Shown here: one piece after another, positions 1 through 11,027 of the stretch
Layout of the letters: the number at the start of each line of letters is the position of its first letter
Position numbering within the stretch: position 1 is the first letter of the stretch
DNA from: Dryas octopetala
Taxonomy: Eukaryota; Streptophyta; Magnoliopsida; Rosales; Rosaceae
Length of the DNA stretch: 64,000 nt
Assembly: GCA_963921425.1 (NCBI GenBank)
Contig: OY992833.1
Location: 13,495,738-13,559,737, forward strand
Direction: 5' to 3'
Made by a program: the position numbers and the translations under genes
Notes under the pieces: generated by a model
What the model was told of the DNA's origin: nothing
Seen by the model: only the letters and a program-made list of their open reading frames with translations
Databases searched by the model: none

Positions 1-177
1 CATTTCATTCGAGATGCCATTAATGAAGGTGAAATTGAATTACTGTATTGCAAGAGTGAGGAACAATTGGCTGACATTTTCACCAAGGCTCTTCCTAGAG
101 AAAGATTTTGTGAATTAAGGAATCAACTAGGAGTGCTATCAGTCAAAGCCTTAGAAGGGAGTATTAGAGTTAATTAA
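1..177 (+). pseudogene. Ty1/copia polyprotein, C-terminal end of RNase H (partial)
   Basis: The first 58 codons read in frame to a TAA stop and form the extreme C-terminus of a Ty1/copia polyprotein. The stretch begins HFIRDAI and continues through the diagnostic LADIFTKALP motif to RNQLGV. This is where the RNase H domain, which removes the RNA strand during reverse transcription, ends in these retrotransposons. The window edge cuts off the rest, so completeness cannot be judged. No stop or frameshift is seen in what is present. A candidate long terminal repeat follows directly. The identification rests on the motif and is firm; whether the element is alive is unknown. Confidence 0.88.
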
Positions 178-200
178 GGCTTATGACTGATAAGCAAGTT

Positions 201-558
201 TGTTAGTTTAGTTAGTTAATTAAATGTGTCCCTGCTTAGTTGGCATTGCCTCATAGGGTGATGCATTTACTGCTGTAAGAGCTCATAGGCTCATATGTGT
301 GTTAACAGTTTTGTGGCTGAAACGATGTAGTTTTGTATAACTGAATTGCAAATGGAATATATGATATGCTGGTGTGTGCATTGCTCAGAGAGCATGCCTT
401 TATCGTGACTTCATTCTCTCTTTCCCATCTCATCACTCTGCAAATTCTCTCTGCCATTCTAGCACCATTTTACATGCTTGCATTCCTGGTCACATTCCAG
501 GTATATGCATTGTCTCATTAAAATCAACAATACATATATATATTTAATAAATCCAACA
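201..558 (+). mobile_element. Candidate 3' LTR of the copia element
   Basis: The segment follows the copia stop codon. It starts TGTTAG and ends CCAACA, the usual TG...CA form. A purine-rich run at about 151-166 could be the polypurine tract, although it is not directly adjacent. Array sequence homologous to 4,815-5,040 resumes straight after 558, so an insertion boundary here is reasonable. The partner LTR is outside the window, so the exact ends are inferred. Confidence 0.45.
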
Positions 559-675
559 TAACAAATAATCCGAAGTACGTTGCACCAAGAGGGAAAAACA
601 AGGATAATGAAACCCTAACAACACAGATTAATACATTCAAGAAGAGCTTGTGACCAAGGTTAATGATATATATAC

Positions 676-877
676 CTTTGATAAATTATTGTACCGATGT
701 TTTCAAGGTTAAGGCGCACTCCAGAACTACAATTTTCCTCTTCATCTTGACCCCTCACACCCATCAGAAATGTTCAACATTTTCTCAATGGAAAACCAAA
801 ACCCAATAAGTAGCTAGATAGAGATGAAGACTAAACCAGGTGTGTGCAAATAACTCGGTCCTTGGGTCATTTTTATA
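676..877 (-). pseudogene. Array copy 1: TATA box and leader exon of a B3/REM-type locus
   Basis: On the minus strand a TATAAAAA box (870-877) is followed by a leader that recurs at about 5.1, 22.2 and 26.0 kb. It contains an ATG, an acidic Glu/Asp-rich stretch, and a 5' splice site (AAAG then GTATAT at 675). Downstream B3 sequence is missing because the copia LTR at 201-558 cuts the unit off. In this copy the short frame from the leader ATG meets a stop after about a dozen codons, so it is either untranslated leader or decayed. Product unknown; the link to B3 comes from the fuller copy at 3.9-5.2 kb. Confidence 0.5.
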
Positions 878-1015
878 GATCAAGTGGACAGTTCTAGAAT
901 GGTGCTTTTGAGAAACCAATGGGCTACAATATGTCTGGAATCTGGATTCAGGTTTTGATAAGAATGGAAAGTGTTTGGTAGGTGCTGGGCTGTTTAGTGC
1001 TGGCTCCATCCTCAT

Positions 1016-1310
1016 CTGTATTTCTTTTTTTGGAAATCATACTTAATTATCTACATAAGGATTTTTTTTTTAATGATTGTTTCTTATTGATAGCTAAAAA
1101 ATGAAGTAATAATATATATTATTATTTATAAAAGGAAAAATATGATTAAAAGTATGGAATAGGAAATTTTTTATTGTATTTTTTGGTAAAATTTATATAT
1201 ATGTTCTGAAAAAAAAAAGATTATTTTGATTTTTTGGCTATGTATCGAAAAAATCAGAGTTAAACATACAAAAGTCCAAACATGTTAATATTCATTGTCT
1301 GAGGGAGAAG

Positions 1311-1389
<79 letters not shown>

Positions 1390-3840
1390 AATGAAATCTC
1401 AATTGTATTGATTTTTCAGAAAATTAGAATTTAGTCCTTATTATATATTTTTTTTAACTGAAACCTTATGGGTTTTTTTTTCCTATAAATAAAGGCTTTT
1501 TTTTTTTTTAATAAAGCCCTTTAGTCACTACTACGTCAAAGAAATATGTCATTATTTTTTTTACTTTGTGATGATATAGGGTACGGATTCACCTATATCC
1601 TCCTAGGGTGTAGAATGACGTTTGTAGAGGCTGCATATTAAGTTTTATTTTGGAATTTTGGGCAGAACATAAAGCCAACAAACCAATATCGAGGGCTCGA
1701 AAAAGAAGCAAAAATGCACTGCCGAGCGCTCGACGCTTGGCATACATATGAAAAAAATAGATACTAATGAACCAATATTATGTTACGTGGAATAGTTACA
1801 ATATTATTGGAATTACGTTTATTTAGAATTCTAAAAGGCATAAAGCCAGTAAAATATAAAATTAAAGAACATGAATGAAAGTTTCCCTTGATTTTTTAAG
1901 TAACCATTAGAGAGAGAGTACAAGACATTATATATTATTGTGAAGAAACTAACAAAACTTGCACTCTTGGAACGGTTGACATTATGATATTTATAACATA
2001 AGAGAATGTGATATTTTATCACATAAGAAAGTGCACGTGTGGAACTACGTGTAAGGACATGTACGTAAAATGAGATTTCGTGCATGCCCTTGTATGCAAG
2101 ACAAATATTACGTGCAGTGGCAGAGTCAGAAATTCTGTTATAGGGGTCAATCTAAAATAACTATGACAATAAAGGAAACAAATAAATTCATCTAATAGCA
2201 CATAAAATTCTTAATATTGATTCATAAATCTTTCAAATACAATTAATACGTATATATGCGTGTGTGTGTGTATATATACATATATATGGGCCATGCTAGA
2301 GTGCCCTAATGACATGGAAGTTTCATGTCAATTAAATCATTTAATATATCTAATAATATATGCCACATAAGCTTTTAAAAATACTAATATAACCTTGTTT
2401 AAAATTCTACAAAACATTAATTAAATTACAAAAGAAAAAAGGATTTAGAAAAGGTTTCATGACAAAATTAAAAAACCTCTAAACGGTACGTTCTTCTCTC
2501 TAAGAAATTTTTCCCCAGTTTAGAACCCTAAAAAGCTCCCCTCACTATTTTGATTTTGTCATACGTGGATGGGTTTTTTTTTTTCTCTCAGATAATTAGT
2601 CACGCATAGAGGTTTGAAAACAAAGCAATTCTTTATTTTTTGGTAGGATAATGTCAATTCCTCTTGGATCACATGGTCAAAGGGTTTCACCATCACACCA
2701 ACCCAACGTCCTTTCCATTACCATCTACCCCAACTTCAGACTACTACTGTTTCAGTAGCTTTTGCCAAATTTGAGACTTAAATCACATCGTTCAATTTCT
2801 CAGTCATTTCAGAAAATGTACAACGTACCCCATTCTCATACTACAACCGACCAACCAGAGCCCCATTCAAAGAGACTCGATCCACATCTTCAGAGAAAAT
2901 GAAAAGGACTAAAATTTAAAGAGCATAACAAAATTAAACTATCCTTTATTTTCTAAATTCATATTTTTGTATTTCAGAATAGTTTTATAAACTAGAATTT
3001 GGTAATCAGACTTGTATTATGAATATTTTAAAGATTAACAATGAAAGGATTTGAACATGGAAGCACCTACAAATTGTCATCTGGCAATTCAGATCAAGGG
3101 TTACTGAAAAAAGTTGAAAGGATTTGATGCGCGCAATTAATGGTAGTGCTGAAAACGCTGAAGGTGGGGCTGAACATAGTCTCTCCCAGAGGTTTGTAAA
3201 CCAATTTTTTTTATCTTTCTTCCTTATTTCCGATTAGGCTATGTGGACCAATCTGCAGGTACTCTTTGGTAAACAAAGCAATTCTTCTTATTCAATTTTC
3301 AGCGATCGACAGAGTAAAGGTATGGCAGTCAGGGTTCCATTACTGTTTTGTATCTTTGACAATCTATGAGAGAAGATATATAACCCAAGTGAAAAATCTG
3401 TTGGATTGTTTGAGAGAAGATTCAAATGTGGAGAAGATAATAGCAATCCATGGGAGAAGAATTGGTGTTCAGATTTTCTTGTGTGATCTGAACGTGAGTT
3501 GCAGATTTTCAATATGGAGAAGATAACAAATTAAGTATAAATGAAGACCGGCCATTAGATTTGGGTTGAATAAGATGGTCTTTTAATAAATATGATATTA
3601 ATTTTATATTAAAAATAGATGGTGATGTGTATGATTTATAATCACAAAAAAAATATAGAAAATTTAAAGAAATAATATGAGAAATGAAGTCCAGTCTCCT
3701 ACCCAACAACTATAGAGTGAGTGTTTTAAATATCGAAAATAATTAAATAGCTGACATGTAACATATGTGCTAACAAGAAAGATAGAATTTTTGATGTGAC
3801 ATCTTGTTGAGATGCATGATCCATCATTCAACATAGCACT
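1016..3840. other. Noncoding AT-rich spacer of the array
   Basis: No gene is supported here. About 1,600-1,660 is an inverted relative of 8,225-8,290 (shared TGTAGAGGCTGCAT). About 1,995-2,100 resembles the tail found at 7,440-7,510 and 19,450-19,520 (shared GAAAGTGCACG/GTACGTAAAATGAG-type text). These relationships make it a decayed flank of the duplicated unit. The short reading frames at 3.2-3.8 kb have no recognisable content. Confidence 0.5.
1316..1386. repeat. (GA)n microsatellite
   Basis: About 35 uninterrupted GA dinucleotides. A shorter CT run lies in the inverted partial copy near 18,695-18,712, which suggests the microsatellite belonged to the ancestral unit and expanded here. Confidence 0.97.
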
Positions 3841-3903
3841 ACAACTCAAGAGTCTGAACTACTCGAAACATTTCTTCAATATATACATAACTTGGCTTCA
3901 TAA

Positions 3904-4153
3904 GCCCTCATATGGATTGCAGACCCTTCCCCAAAGATGACAATTTCTACGTAATACCTTGAATTTAGATTTCTCTTCCAATCAAATTAATAACCAGCCG
4001 GTGACCATATATATCTTGACGAGTAACTCAGAGAAGTCTGGCCAAATCTTCTCAAACCAAACCTTGCCATTGGGTTTTGTCACTTTCACTTCCCATTTGG
4101 AACCACTTGGAATTGAAGCCCTCATATGGACTGCAGACCCTTCCCCAAAGATG
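3904..4153 (-). pseudogene. B3-domain (REM family) fragment, array copy A
   Basis: Reading the minus strand from about 4,117 gives a typical core of a plant REM-type B3 DNA-binding domain: SGSKWEVKVTKPNGKV followed by WFEKIWPDFSE. After that the frame is lost by small indels. The expected YGHLLVF-like strand is still visible as YGHRLV in another frame, and FKV occurs shortly after. B3 proteins are nuclear DNA-binding factors. The fragment is bracketed by a 36-bp direct repeat (3,904-3,939 and 4,118-4,153, one mismatch). A leader exon with a TATA box lies upstream on the same strand at 5.03-5.22 kb. Frameshifts show this is a pseudogene or gene relic. Family assignment is strong; orthology cannot be given. 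Confidence 0.75.
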
Positions 4154-5025
4154 CTAGTTACTGATCAGGGAGTGTTTTGCATGGACTCGATCTGATGCAT
4201 GGCTGTTTACAAGGAATTAAGAATTAATTGTAAGAATAGGCACAGGCCGGAAGCACAAGAGGAAAAGACACTCAGATGTATTTTAGAGGTAAAAAAAAAA
4301 AAAAAAAAATGTCAAAATTCAAGTGTGATCATATATATACCATCAAATACAGATACAGTGACCAAATAACCAATATATGTCAATAGATACCAGCCTACTC
4401 ACTCCATGTAGTTCAGGAATATAGACCAGAACTTATGTTACTAAAATGTGGATATTTTGTTAATTCAAACTCAAATTCTCACGAACAGATGGAGGGGTAC
4501 GGTATATTCACAAATTAAGTAGATAATTAAATCAAGAGAGAGAGATTCAAAATTATCAAAAAGGACCTACTGATTTTCTAGATCTGGATCCAAACAAGAT
4601 TTACACAACTTAAGATAGTTCACGATCGGAAGAACATCACCATAAAGTTATCCCTTAAAAACACATAACACGCACAAGATATAGACACACTGACACACTC
4701 ACACACTCTACTATAAGGGGTGTGTGCCTTTGCTGCACAGGAGGAGATGACCATGCATGTGTGTGTGTGTATAAATTAGGAAAATCGAACAAAACTTAAG
4801 AAATTATCATAACTACCAGGAGAGAAAAACAAGGATAATGTATAGATTAACAAAATCAACAAAACTTTAAAAATTATCAGAACTACAAGGAGAGAACAAG
4901 AAGGATAATGAAGCCCCAACAACACATAAAATTTAAAAAATCAAAAAGTGTTTGTGACGAAATGATCAATTGAAGGGTTAGTGATTTATATATATATATA
5001 TATATATAAATATATATATGTATAC

Positions 5026-5222
5026 CTCTGGTAAATCATTGTTTCGATGTTTTGAAGAATAAGTTCTCCATAACTACACCATCTTCCTCATCATCTTGCC
5101 CATCACACCCCTCAGAAATCTGAAACATAATTTCAATGGAATAAAAACCCAATGAGTAGTTAATAGAGATGGAGATTACGCTTGGTTTGTGCACAGAACT
5201 CAGTCTTTAGGCCATTTTTATA
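5026..5222 (-). pseudogene. Array copy A: TATA box and leader exon
   Basis: A TATAAAAA box at 5,215-5,222 (minus strand) precedes a leader of roughly 150 bases that ends at a splice donor (AGAG then GTATAC at 5,025). The leader is closely related to those at 0.7, 22.2 and 26.0 kb. The 870 bases between this exon and the B3 fragment at 3.9-4.15 kb hold only intron-like AT-rich sequence, including a TA run at 4,988-5,020. In the leader, an ATG opens a short acidic frame of about 30 codons ending near the donor. Whether it was ever translated is unclear. Conservation of TATA, ATG and donor among the copies suggests a once-functional promoter and first exon. Confidence 0.5.
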
Positions 5223-5482
5223 GATAAGTGGAGGATTCTAAAAGGGTGGTTTTGGAAAACCAATGGGCTACAATCTTTGTCAAGATTAAGTGAATCTGGT
5301 TTTAGATTTTGATATGTTTGGCAAGTGAAACGCTCCATCCAGGTGTGTTTGACAGGTGCTGGGCTGTTGGCTTCATCCATATCTCTATAAGGATTTCTTT
5401 CCTTTTTTTTTCATGATGCTTTCAGCCTCACATTAAGTCTCATGATTGTTTTATTATTGATAGCCAAAAAAAATGTATATTA

Positions 5483-5925
5483 GGCCCCGTTTGGAATTGT
5501 TGTGGAAGACCCAAAAGCTGCTGTGGATGACAATTCTCAATGGACCCAAAAGCTGTTGTGGATGACAATTCTCAATCACCCACAACAGTTTTGGTGTTTG
5601 GTAAAAAAATGAAAAAGTGCTTTGTCCCACAATTCTCAACTCCCCACAGCAAAAATAGAAAGCAAGTTTGTAGCTAGGTGCTTTTGAAAGCTGCAGTGAA
5701 TCACAGGAACAATGAAAATTTTATTTTACCCATAATACTCTCATTTTAGTAATTATAAATAGCCACAGCAGTTTTACATTACAATTTACCAAAGACATTC
5801 ATACTGTTTTTTGTACTCACAACACTTTTGAAAATATAATTTATCAAACACTCGATCAACTGCTTTACTTCACAGCTGACTTTACTTCACAACCGTTTTT
5901 TCTCACAGCAATCCCAAACTAAGCC
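5483..5925. mobile_element. PIF/Harbinger-type MITE, TSD TTA
   Basis: A 443-bp element whose ends are inverted repeats: left GGCCCCGTTTGGAATTG, and right end read on the other strand GGCTTAGTTTGGGATTG. The 3-bp TTA is duplicated at 5,480-5,482 and 5,926-5,928. Such termini and TTA targets are typical of Tourist/PIF-Harbinger MITEs. It has no coding capacity. A 35-bp internal segment (AAAGCTGCTGTGGATGACAA and variants) is tandemly repeated near 5,507-5,575. The related array copy near 26.4 kb lacks the insertion. Confidence 0.85.
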
Positions 5926-6969
5926 TTATTCTTATTTGTAAAAAGCAATACGATATCGATCGATCTTAGTAAAACAAAAATTGATTAAAAAAGTATATAT
6001 GTAATAGGGAATTTCCTTGTACATGTTGTCAAAAAAAATTTTTAATAGTACGTCTTTTTTAGTAAAATTTATATATATGTTCAAAACAAAATATTTTTCT
6101 GTTAATCATAGTTAAAAGTGTGAATTGTTGTTGATAATGCTATATACAAAAATGATAAGTGACTAGAGAGTGATGGTGATTGTGAAAAATATTCACATAA
6201 GAGAAGGTGGCCTGTCTTTCGTCGTACAGATTAAACTAGTTTCCAGAGAGTTTTGGTTTCAATTTTATTTTCATTTTATTTCATTTTCGCTCATCAATAA
6301 AGTTGTCTTCAATTTTTAATGAAGTAATTATTATTACTATCTTGAGGATTTATCTTAAATTTTTTTGGGACTATGATGTGACTTATTTGGCATGATGGTA
6401 ATGGCCGGAGTTCTGCATGGTGGTGCCCCACGGGCTCCGGAGAAGATTGTGTGGGCAGCTGGTAGCTATTTTGAGGAGTTGTTTTGCTGCCCATGCCAGC
6501 CTCCTCCTCATGGACCTATAAATGTTGCACTACATGTGTGGCATGGCAGCATCCTCCCACTACCGGAGCCACATTGGGAGAAATGGGGTCGCATGACCCC
6601 AATAGCCTATAGTTTAATTCAATCCTATAATTATGGGTCTAACCCAATTATTGATCAGGTCCTATTTTATTTTTGTTTTTGTTTTCAACTAAACTACTTC
6701 AAAACAATGTCATTTTAGGTGCGCAGTTTCATTTAAAACCCAAAACGTACACTTCAAAAATTGAACTTGCCATCTCTTCTGAGTTTATCTCCTCTAAGTC
6801 TCTAACCCTAGCTTCCCTCACCTCCTGCACATGAGGTTTTTCAATTAATTTAATGTAGAAGGGGCATGTGATCATATGCGGAAGCGCCATGGACTTGTGG
6901 CTAGGTTCCATAATCATGGTGGTGAATTAATTTATGGCTGGTTTGGCTTAACCGATTGTATGTTTTCTT

Positions 6970-7330
6970 TCACCCAAAAGCCACCGAGCTTATGGCTTTC
7001 ATTGCTGGTCTTTGGATGGCTACTGAGACGAGGTTTTTACATGTGGTAGTTGAGAGTGATGGCCTTTAGGTGGTCCTTGAAGTTAATTGTCTTGGTGAGT
7101 CTCTTTGTATATACACAGATTGAGAATTGGTAGAGGAGGCTAAGGTTTTAATATCATCAATTTTATTTGTTTCTTTTAGCTTTCATCCCTATTCTTGTAA
7201 TTAGGGTGCACACCAATATATTGGATCGTTTTGCTATGGAATTTGACTATTGGATCTATGGCTTGGGTGGCCAGATTGGCTTCTTCTCGGCCACCCACCA
7301 TTCTAATGTATCTTCAACGGAAGTAAAAAA
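6970..7330 (+). pseudogene. LINE-type RNase H (RVT_3-like) fragment
   Basis: The translation shows ATELMAFIAGLWMATE, then VVVESDGLQVVLEVN (after one in-frame stop), then SFSFHPYSCNRVHTNILDRFA. This is the order expected for the RNase H-like domain at the 3' end of plant non-LTR retroelements: the Glu-rich helix, the VESD catalytic strand, and the C-terminal NxxAHxLA-like helix. Stops break the frame and no reverse transcriptase is attached, so it is a dead fragment. A second, more decayed copy lies at 18.88-19.35 kb inside the same duplicated unit. Confidence 0.65.
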
Positions 7331-7369
7331 GAATATATGCATGCAAACTTGGAAAAGTAAATTTTAATC

Positions 7370-8505
7370 GATTACAGTGCCTGGTTAAAAAAAATAATTT
7401 AATCGATTAATTTGGTTGATATATATAAATATGCAAGAAAGTGCCCAAGCGAGATTATATGCAGGGTTATTTACGTAAAATGAGATTGCGTGCATGGCTT
7501 TGTAGCAAGATCAGGCTACATGCATGTCCATGTATTTCTTAAGATTGAAAGTTTTTTTTGTTGTTGTAATATATGTATGTCAATCAAGTTAATTTGTTAT
7601 CAAAAAAGTTGTTAGTGAACTTCCTTAAAGGATTTGAGTTATAAAATTCAATAAAAATTGTGTGCATAAATGTCATATTTTTTTATTTGAAATTTACAAT
7701 AGTTTCAATTCTTTACCCTAGCCTCTTTGCACATACTTACACGCACTTGAGACGCTCTTTCTATTGCGCATATGACCTTATTGTTTTTAGTAGATATTGT
7801 CAATTAATTAAACTTCAGGTTGAAAAACAACTCCAATTAAGGATGTTTTTCATTATGCATTTGCATGCATGTGAAACACTATTTATGTTGAACAACTGGG
7901 AAATTTTTTTTCACATTTTTTTCTGTTATCAAATTGATTACACAACAATAGAATGTCGGCCAATTGATCACCAAACATAAAAAGTTTGTGAACATTAGTA
8001 CTTCATGCATTTGATTATATTATTTGGGTTAAATACAAAACTAGTAGACGAACTTTAATTTGTTTCTCAATTTGGTCCATTAATTATGAAAAGGGAGACT
8101 TAGAGTCAAGTTTATTTTATGAGTCTTTCTTACACTAAAATCGGTAGTGATTTAGGGTTTTTAATCAAGTCCTTTTATTTTTCTTCTTTTGACGGCTTTG
8201 TGTTAGGTTTTAACTCCGGAATCTAAAATTTCAGAGTTAAAACCTAACATGCAGCCTCTACAAAGCCCACTGTACACCCTATGAAGGGAAATACCCTTCA
8301 AATCGTGGGAGAACTTTATTATGAATTAAAATAATTTTCTTATAAATTTTAAAACACCCTCAGTCTCCATCTAAAAACTATTTTTCTAAAAAAAAAACCT
8401 CACAACTTTGCATTTCAGTTTATTCATCACCCTTCAACATAACTTTTTTGGATGCATGAAAGTTAATATTTGTACTACTAAAAGACAAGTGTTATTAGTG
8501 CAAGG
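7370..8505. other. Noncoding spacer with shared array tail
   Basis: No gene is supported. About 7,400-7,610 matches 19,420-19,620 over most of its length, which marks the edge of the duplicated unit. About 8,225-8,290 is an inverted relative of 1,600-1,660. The rest is AT-rich sequence without recognisable content. Confidence 0.5.
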
Positions 8506-8900
8506 TGTTGGCGTAAGTGGTTATTTAGGAGTCATAGTTCTAATTTACTTTCCTTATTCTATATATGTTTTCCTCTGCCTAGTCTAATTAAGATAGATTT
8601 ATTATATTTTTCTTATTATTACTAATTAATTTTCTTGTAAAATATCTTCTCTTCCTATATCTAATTCAATCTCTATTAATTTTGAAGAAGAGTAGGGAAT
8701 ATTGTATTTCAATAAAATCTATCTTACAACGTGTACACATACACTTAGGATATATTATATATATATATATATATTGTTCCTACTAGCTAATAAATATACA
8801 AGGAAAATAATATAACTAGATCCTAATATCAAGCTACACATCAATTTTGCATTTGTGAAATTGAGGCAAGACTTCCTCTGATTGAGTTGACTTCCTAACA
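8506..8900 (-). mobile_element. 3' LTR of a minus-strand copia element
   Basis: Read on the minus strand, a polypurine tract (AAGGGGGAG, complement at about 8,901-8,910) abuts TGTTAGGAAG, and the repeat ends CGCCAACA at 8,506. This gives a 395-bp TG...CA LTR. It lies just downstream of the copia RNase H remnant in the expected order. The 5' LTR was not found on the other side, so the element is truncated. Confidence 0.65.
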
Positions 8901-8929
8901 CTCCCCCTTAAGTCGTTGGAGAGTGAATA

Positions 8930-9357
8930 TTAACACCCAACTTGCCTAACATTGCAGAAAAATCTTCGTTCCTTAATGCATTTGTAAAAATATATGCTGC
9001 TTGATGCGATCGATGAAGGCATATATCCTGTAATCACAAAACCATATCGAATTTTATCTCTAACAAAATGACAGTTGATTTCAATATGCCTTGTATGCTC
9101 ATGAAGAATCGGATTCGCTGAAATGTGTAAGGCAACTTCATTATCACAATACAAATTAAGTTGTCAAATCCAAATTTGCAAGTTGTAGATCTTCAAACAA
9201 ATAATGTAACCATGAAAGTTCACAACAAGTAGCTGTCATAACTCGATATTTACCCTCTGCAGATGACAAAGAAACCATTTTTTGTCTTTTTGTTCGATCT
9301 CTATGAAATCAATGAATCACCAAGAAATACACAATATCATGTAGTAGATCTTTGAGT
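8930..9357 (-). pseudogene. Ty1/copia RNase H domain, decayed
   Basis: On the minus strand the order runs STT.YCVFLGDSLISWRS, SAEGEYRVMTATCCELSWLH, then [31 protein letters not shown] and a degraded remnant of the LADIFTKAL end. These are the diagnostic blocks of copia RNase H. Several stops and frameshifts separate the blocks. The domain is continuous with the LTR at 8.5-8.9 kb. On its upstream side it breaks off at about 9,360-9,420, where other DNA has entered, and the reverse transcriptase continues beyond 11,028. Confidence 0.88.
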
Positions 9358-9363
9358 AGATAT

Positions 9364-9446
9364 ATTCATTCTCATCGTTATATTCATTATCATCATTATT
9401 ATGCCCAATCTAATGTAATAACGTATATATAATGATGAGAATGAAT
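9364..9446. repeat. Short inverted repeat at a copia breakpoint
   Basis: ATTCATTCTCATC at 9,364-9,376 is the reverse complement of 9,434-9,446, with further partial pairing inward. It sits where the copia reading frame degenerates (a DWA-like remnant is visible on the minus strand near 9,400). It may be a small MITE or local repair-derived sequence. No target duplication was identified. Confidence 0.4.
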
Positions 9447-9594
9447 TGCTCTATATATATATATATACTAGGTAGTAGTGCTATATATTAACAAGTAGCA
9501 GAATTCTTATTGTTCAAAATTAGCATTGATCAGAGTGTTACAATTTAGTAGTATTACCATTTTAACTTAATGTGGTCTTGGTGCTTTTTCTTGT

Positions 9595-9870
9595 ATGGAC
9601 AAATCTTCCTCCTCCTACTCCATTGCTGCATCTGAGCCTTCATTTGATAGTTGGATGGAGATGCAAAACATGATGAAACAACTTGTTGACGGCTTGAAGA
9701 CTTTGCAAAATGAGAATGTTGAACTAAGATATGAGTTGCAAGCTTTTAAAGGATCTCAAATGTGCAATAGTAACAACGGATCTATCTATGAGCAACTGAC
9801 TCCCAGTCACACTCTTCAACAATCTAGAGATGACATAAATGACGATCAGCTTGCAGACAGTAATAGTTAG
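9595..9870 (+). CDS. Short Ser/Asn/Gln-rich coiled-coil ORF, unknown
   Basis: A 91-residue frame from ATG to TAG. The middle (about residues 20-50) has the heptad-like pattern MMKQLVDGLKTLQNENVELR, consistent with a short coiled coil. The ends are Ser- and Asp/Asn-rich. It lies inside the DNA that splits the copia element, ahead of the CACTA terminus ending at 11,022. It could be a 3' exon of a CACTA-encoded DNA-binding protein, but I recognise no family. A chance ORF is possible, although the composition looks coding. Confidence 0.4.
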   Translation: MDKSSSSYSIAASEPSFDSWMEMQNMMKQLVDGLKTLQNENVELRYELQAFKGSQMCNSNNGSIYEQLTPSHTLQQSRDDINDDQLADSNS

Positions 9871-10109
9871 GATGAGGATGAAATATTGAGATTTGATTTA
9901 GTTGGTTTTTTTTTTCGAGCTTACATTTTTGTTTAAGTATTTTCTTAGACAAGTATGTGAACAAGTTATCATTTTCTAACATTTAGAAATCACGTTACAT
10001 CTGTTATTAAATTATGAAGCTTTATTGGGATTTTAACTTTTATATGTTGAAATATTTATAGCATTATTTATATTTATGAAAATGAATTAAAATAAATTAA
10101 AAAATTATT

Positions 10110-11022
10110 CGTTGCCAATTTTAAAAGGAAATCACGTTATGCACCTCAAAAGGAACGATAATCATGTTGTCAATTGAAGGAAAACGCAACGATGACATGG
10201 TTGCAAAGAAGATTAGCCAAGAACCAACCCATCTTGCCTTTTGAGGGAAAATGCAATGATGACATGGGCTGGTTGCCAAAAACATTAGGCAAGGATAAAA
10301 CCATGTTGCCTTTTGAAGGAAAATGCAACGATGACATAGTTGCAAAGAAGATTAGCCAAAGACCAATCCATCTTGCCTTTTGAAGGACAAGGCAATGATG
10401 ACATAAGCTGGTTGTCAAAAAGATTAGGCAAGGACTAAATCATGTTGCCTTTTGAGGGAAAATGCAACTATGACATGGTTGCGAAGCAGATTAGGCAATG
10501 TCATGATCTTTGCATATTGTATACTTGAGCAACAATAAAGTCATTGCTTGATAGCATAGGCAACACCATAGAATTTCACCGCAATGATTAAGCAACAACA
10601 TAGTGGTTACTTATAAATTGGACATGGTTACTTATAATACGCAACGCAGCTTTCGTTGTCTAAATACTATATGCAACGAAATTGATTGTTATCAAATGTA
10701 TTCTGCCACGCCATAGTCGTTGCGTACAAATTGGTAATGCATCAACGACGTTGTTGCATAATACCAAAGACAACGCAGTGATCGTAGCTAAATATCCTTC
10801 GAATTTGGTTTTTTATGCTAGAATCGACAATGAAATATTTGTTGCTAACTCGTTGCAAAATTAGCAACGACCGCCAAACTGGTTGTCTATAGGCATTACC
10901 AAGGGTCCTAGGACAACGTCCATGGCAACAGAAGAATTTTGTTGCTGATAAGTTTAGGCAACAAATTGCAAGGTTTAGACAACGACTTTCAATCATTGCC
11001 AAATTCCTGTTTTCTTGTAGTG
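10110..11022. mobile_element. CACTA-type terminus with subterminal repeats
   Basis: The segment ends TTTTCTTGTAGTG at 11,022, the complement of CACTACAAGAAAA, a terminal sequence common in plant CACTA transposons. Inward lies about 900 bp packed with short motifs such as GGCAACGA, TTGCCT and AACGATGACAT in both orientations, which is typical subterminal architecture for transposase binding. The other terminus was not found: to the left the sequence runs into copia remains near 9.36-9.45 kb without CACTAC. The element is therefore truncated or rearranged, with its left limit somewhere between 9.45 and 9.6 kb. Confidence 0.7.
10172..10500. repeat. Tandem repeat, about 148-bp unit made of two 74-bp halves
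   Basis: The text AAATGCAACGATGACAT...TTGCCTTTTGA recurs with starts near 10,172, 10,245, 10,320, 10,386 and 10,460. Alternate copies match best (GGTTGCAAAGAAGATTAGCC against GCTGGTTGCCAAAAA), giving a higher-order dimeric period. It belongs to the subterminal region of the CACTA end. Confidence 0.8.
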
Positions 11023-11027
11023 TTAGG

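Noticed and set aside
6392..6718. 108-codon plus-strand frame
   Set aside because: No recognisable domain, no matching frame in the aligned array copy, and no promoter or splice evidence.
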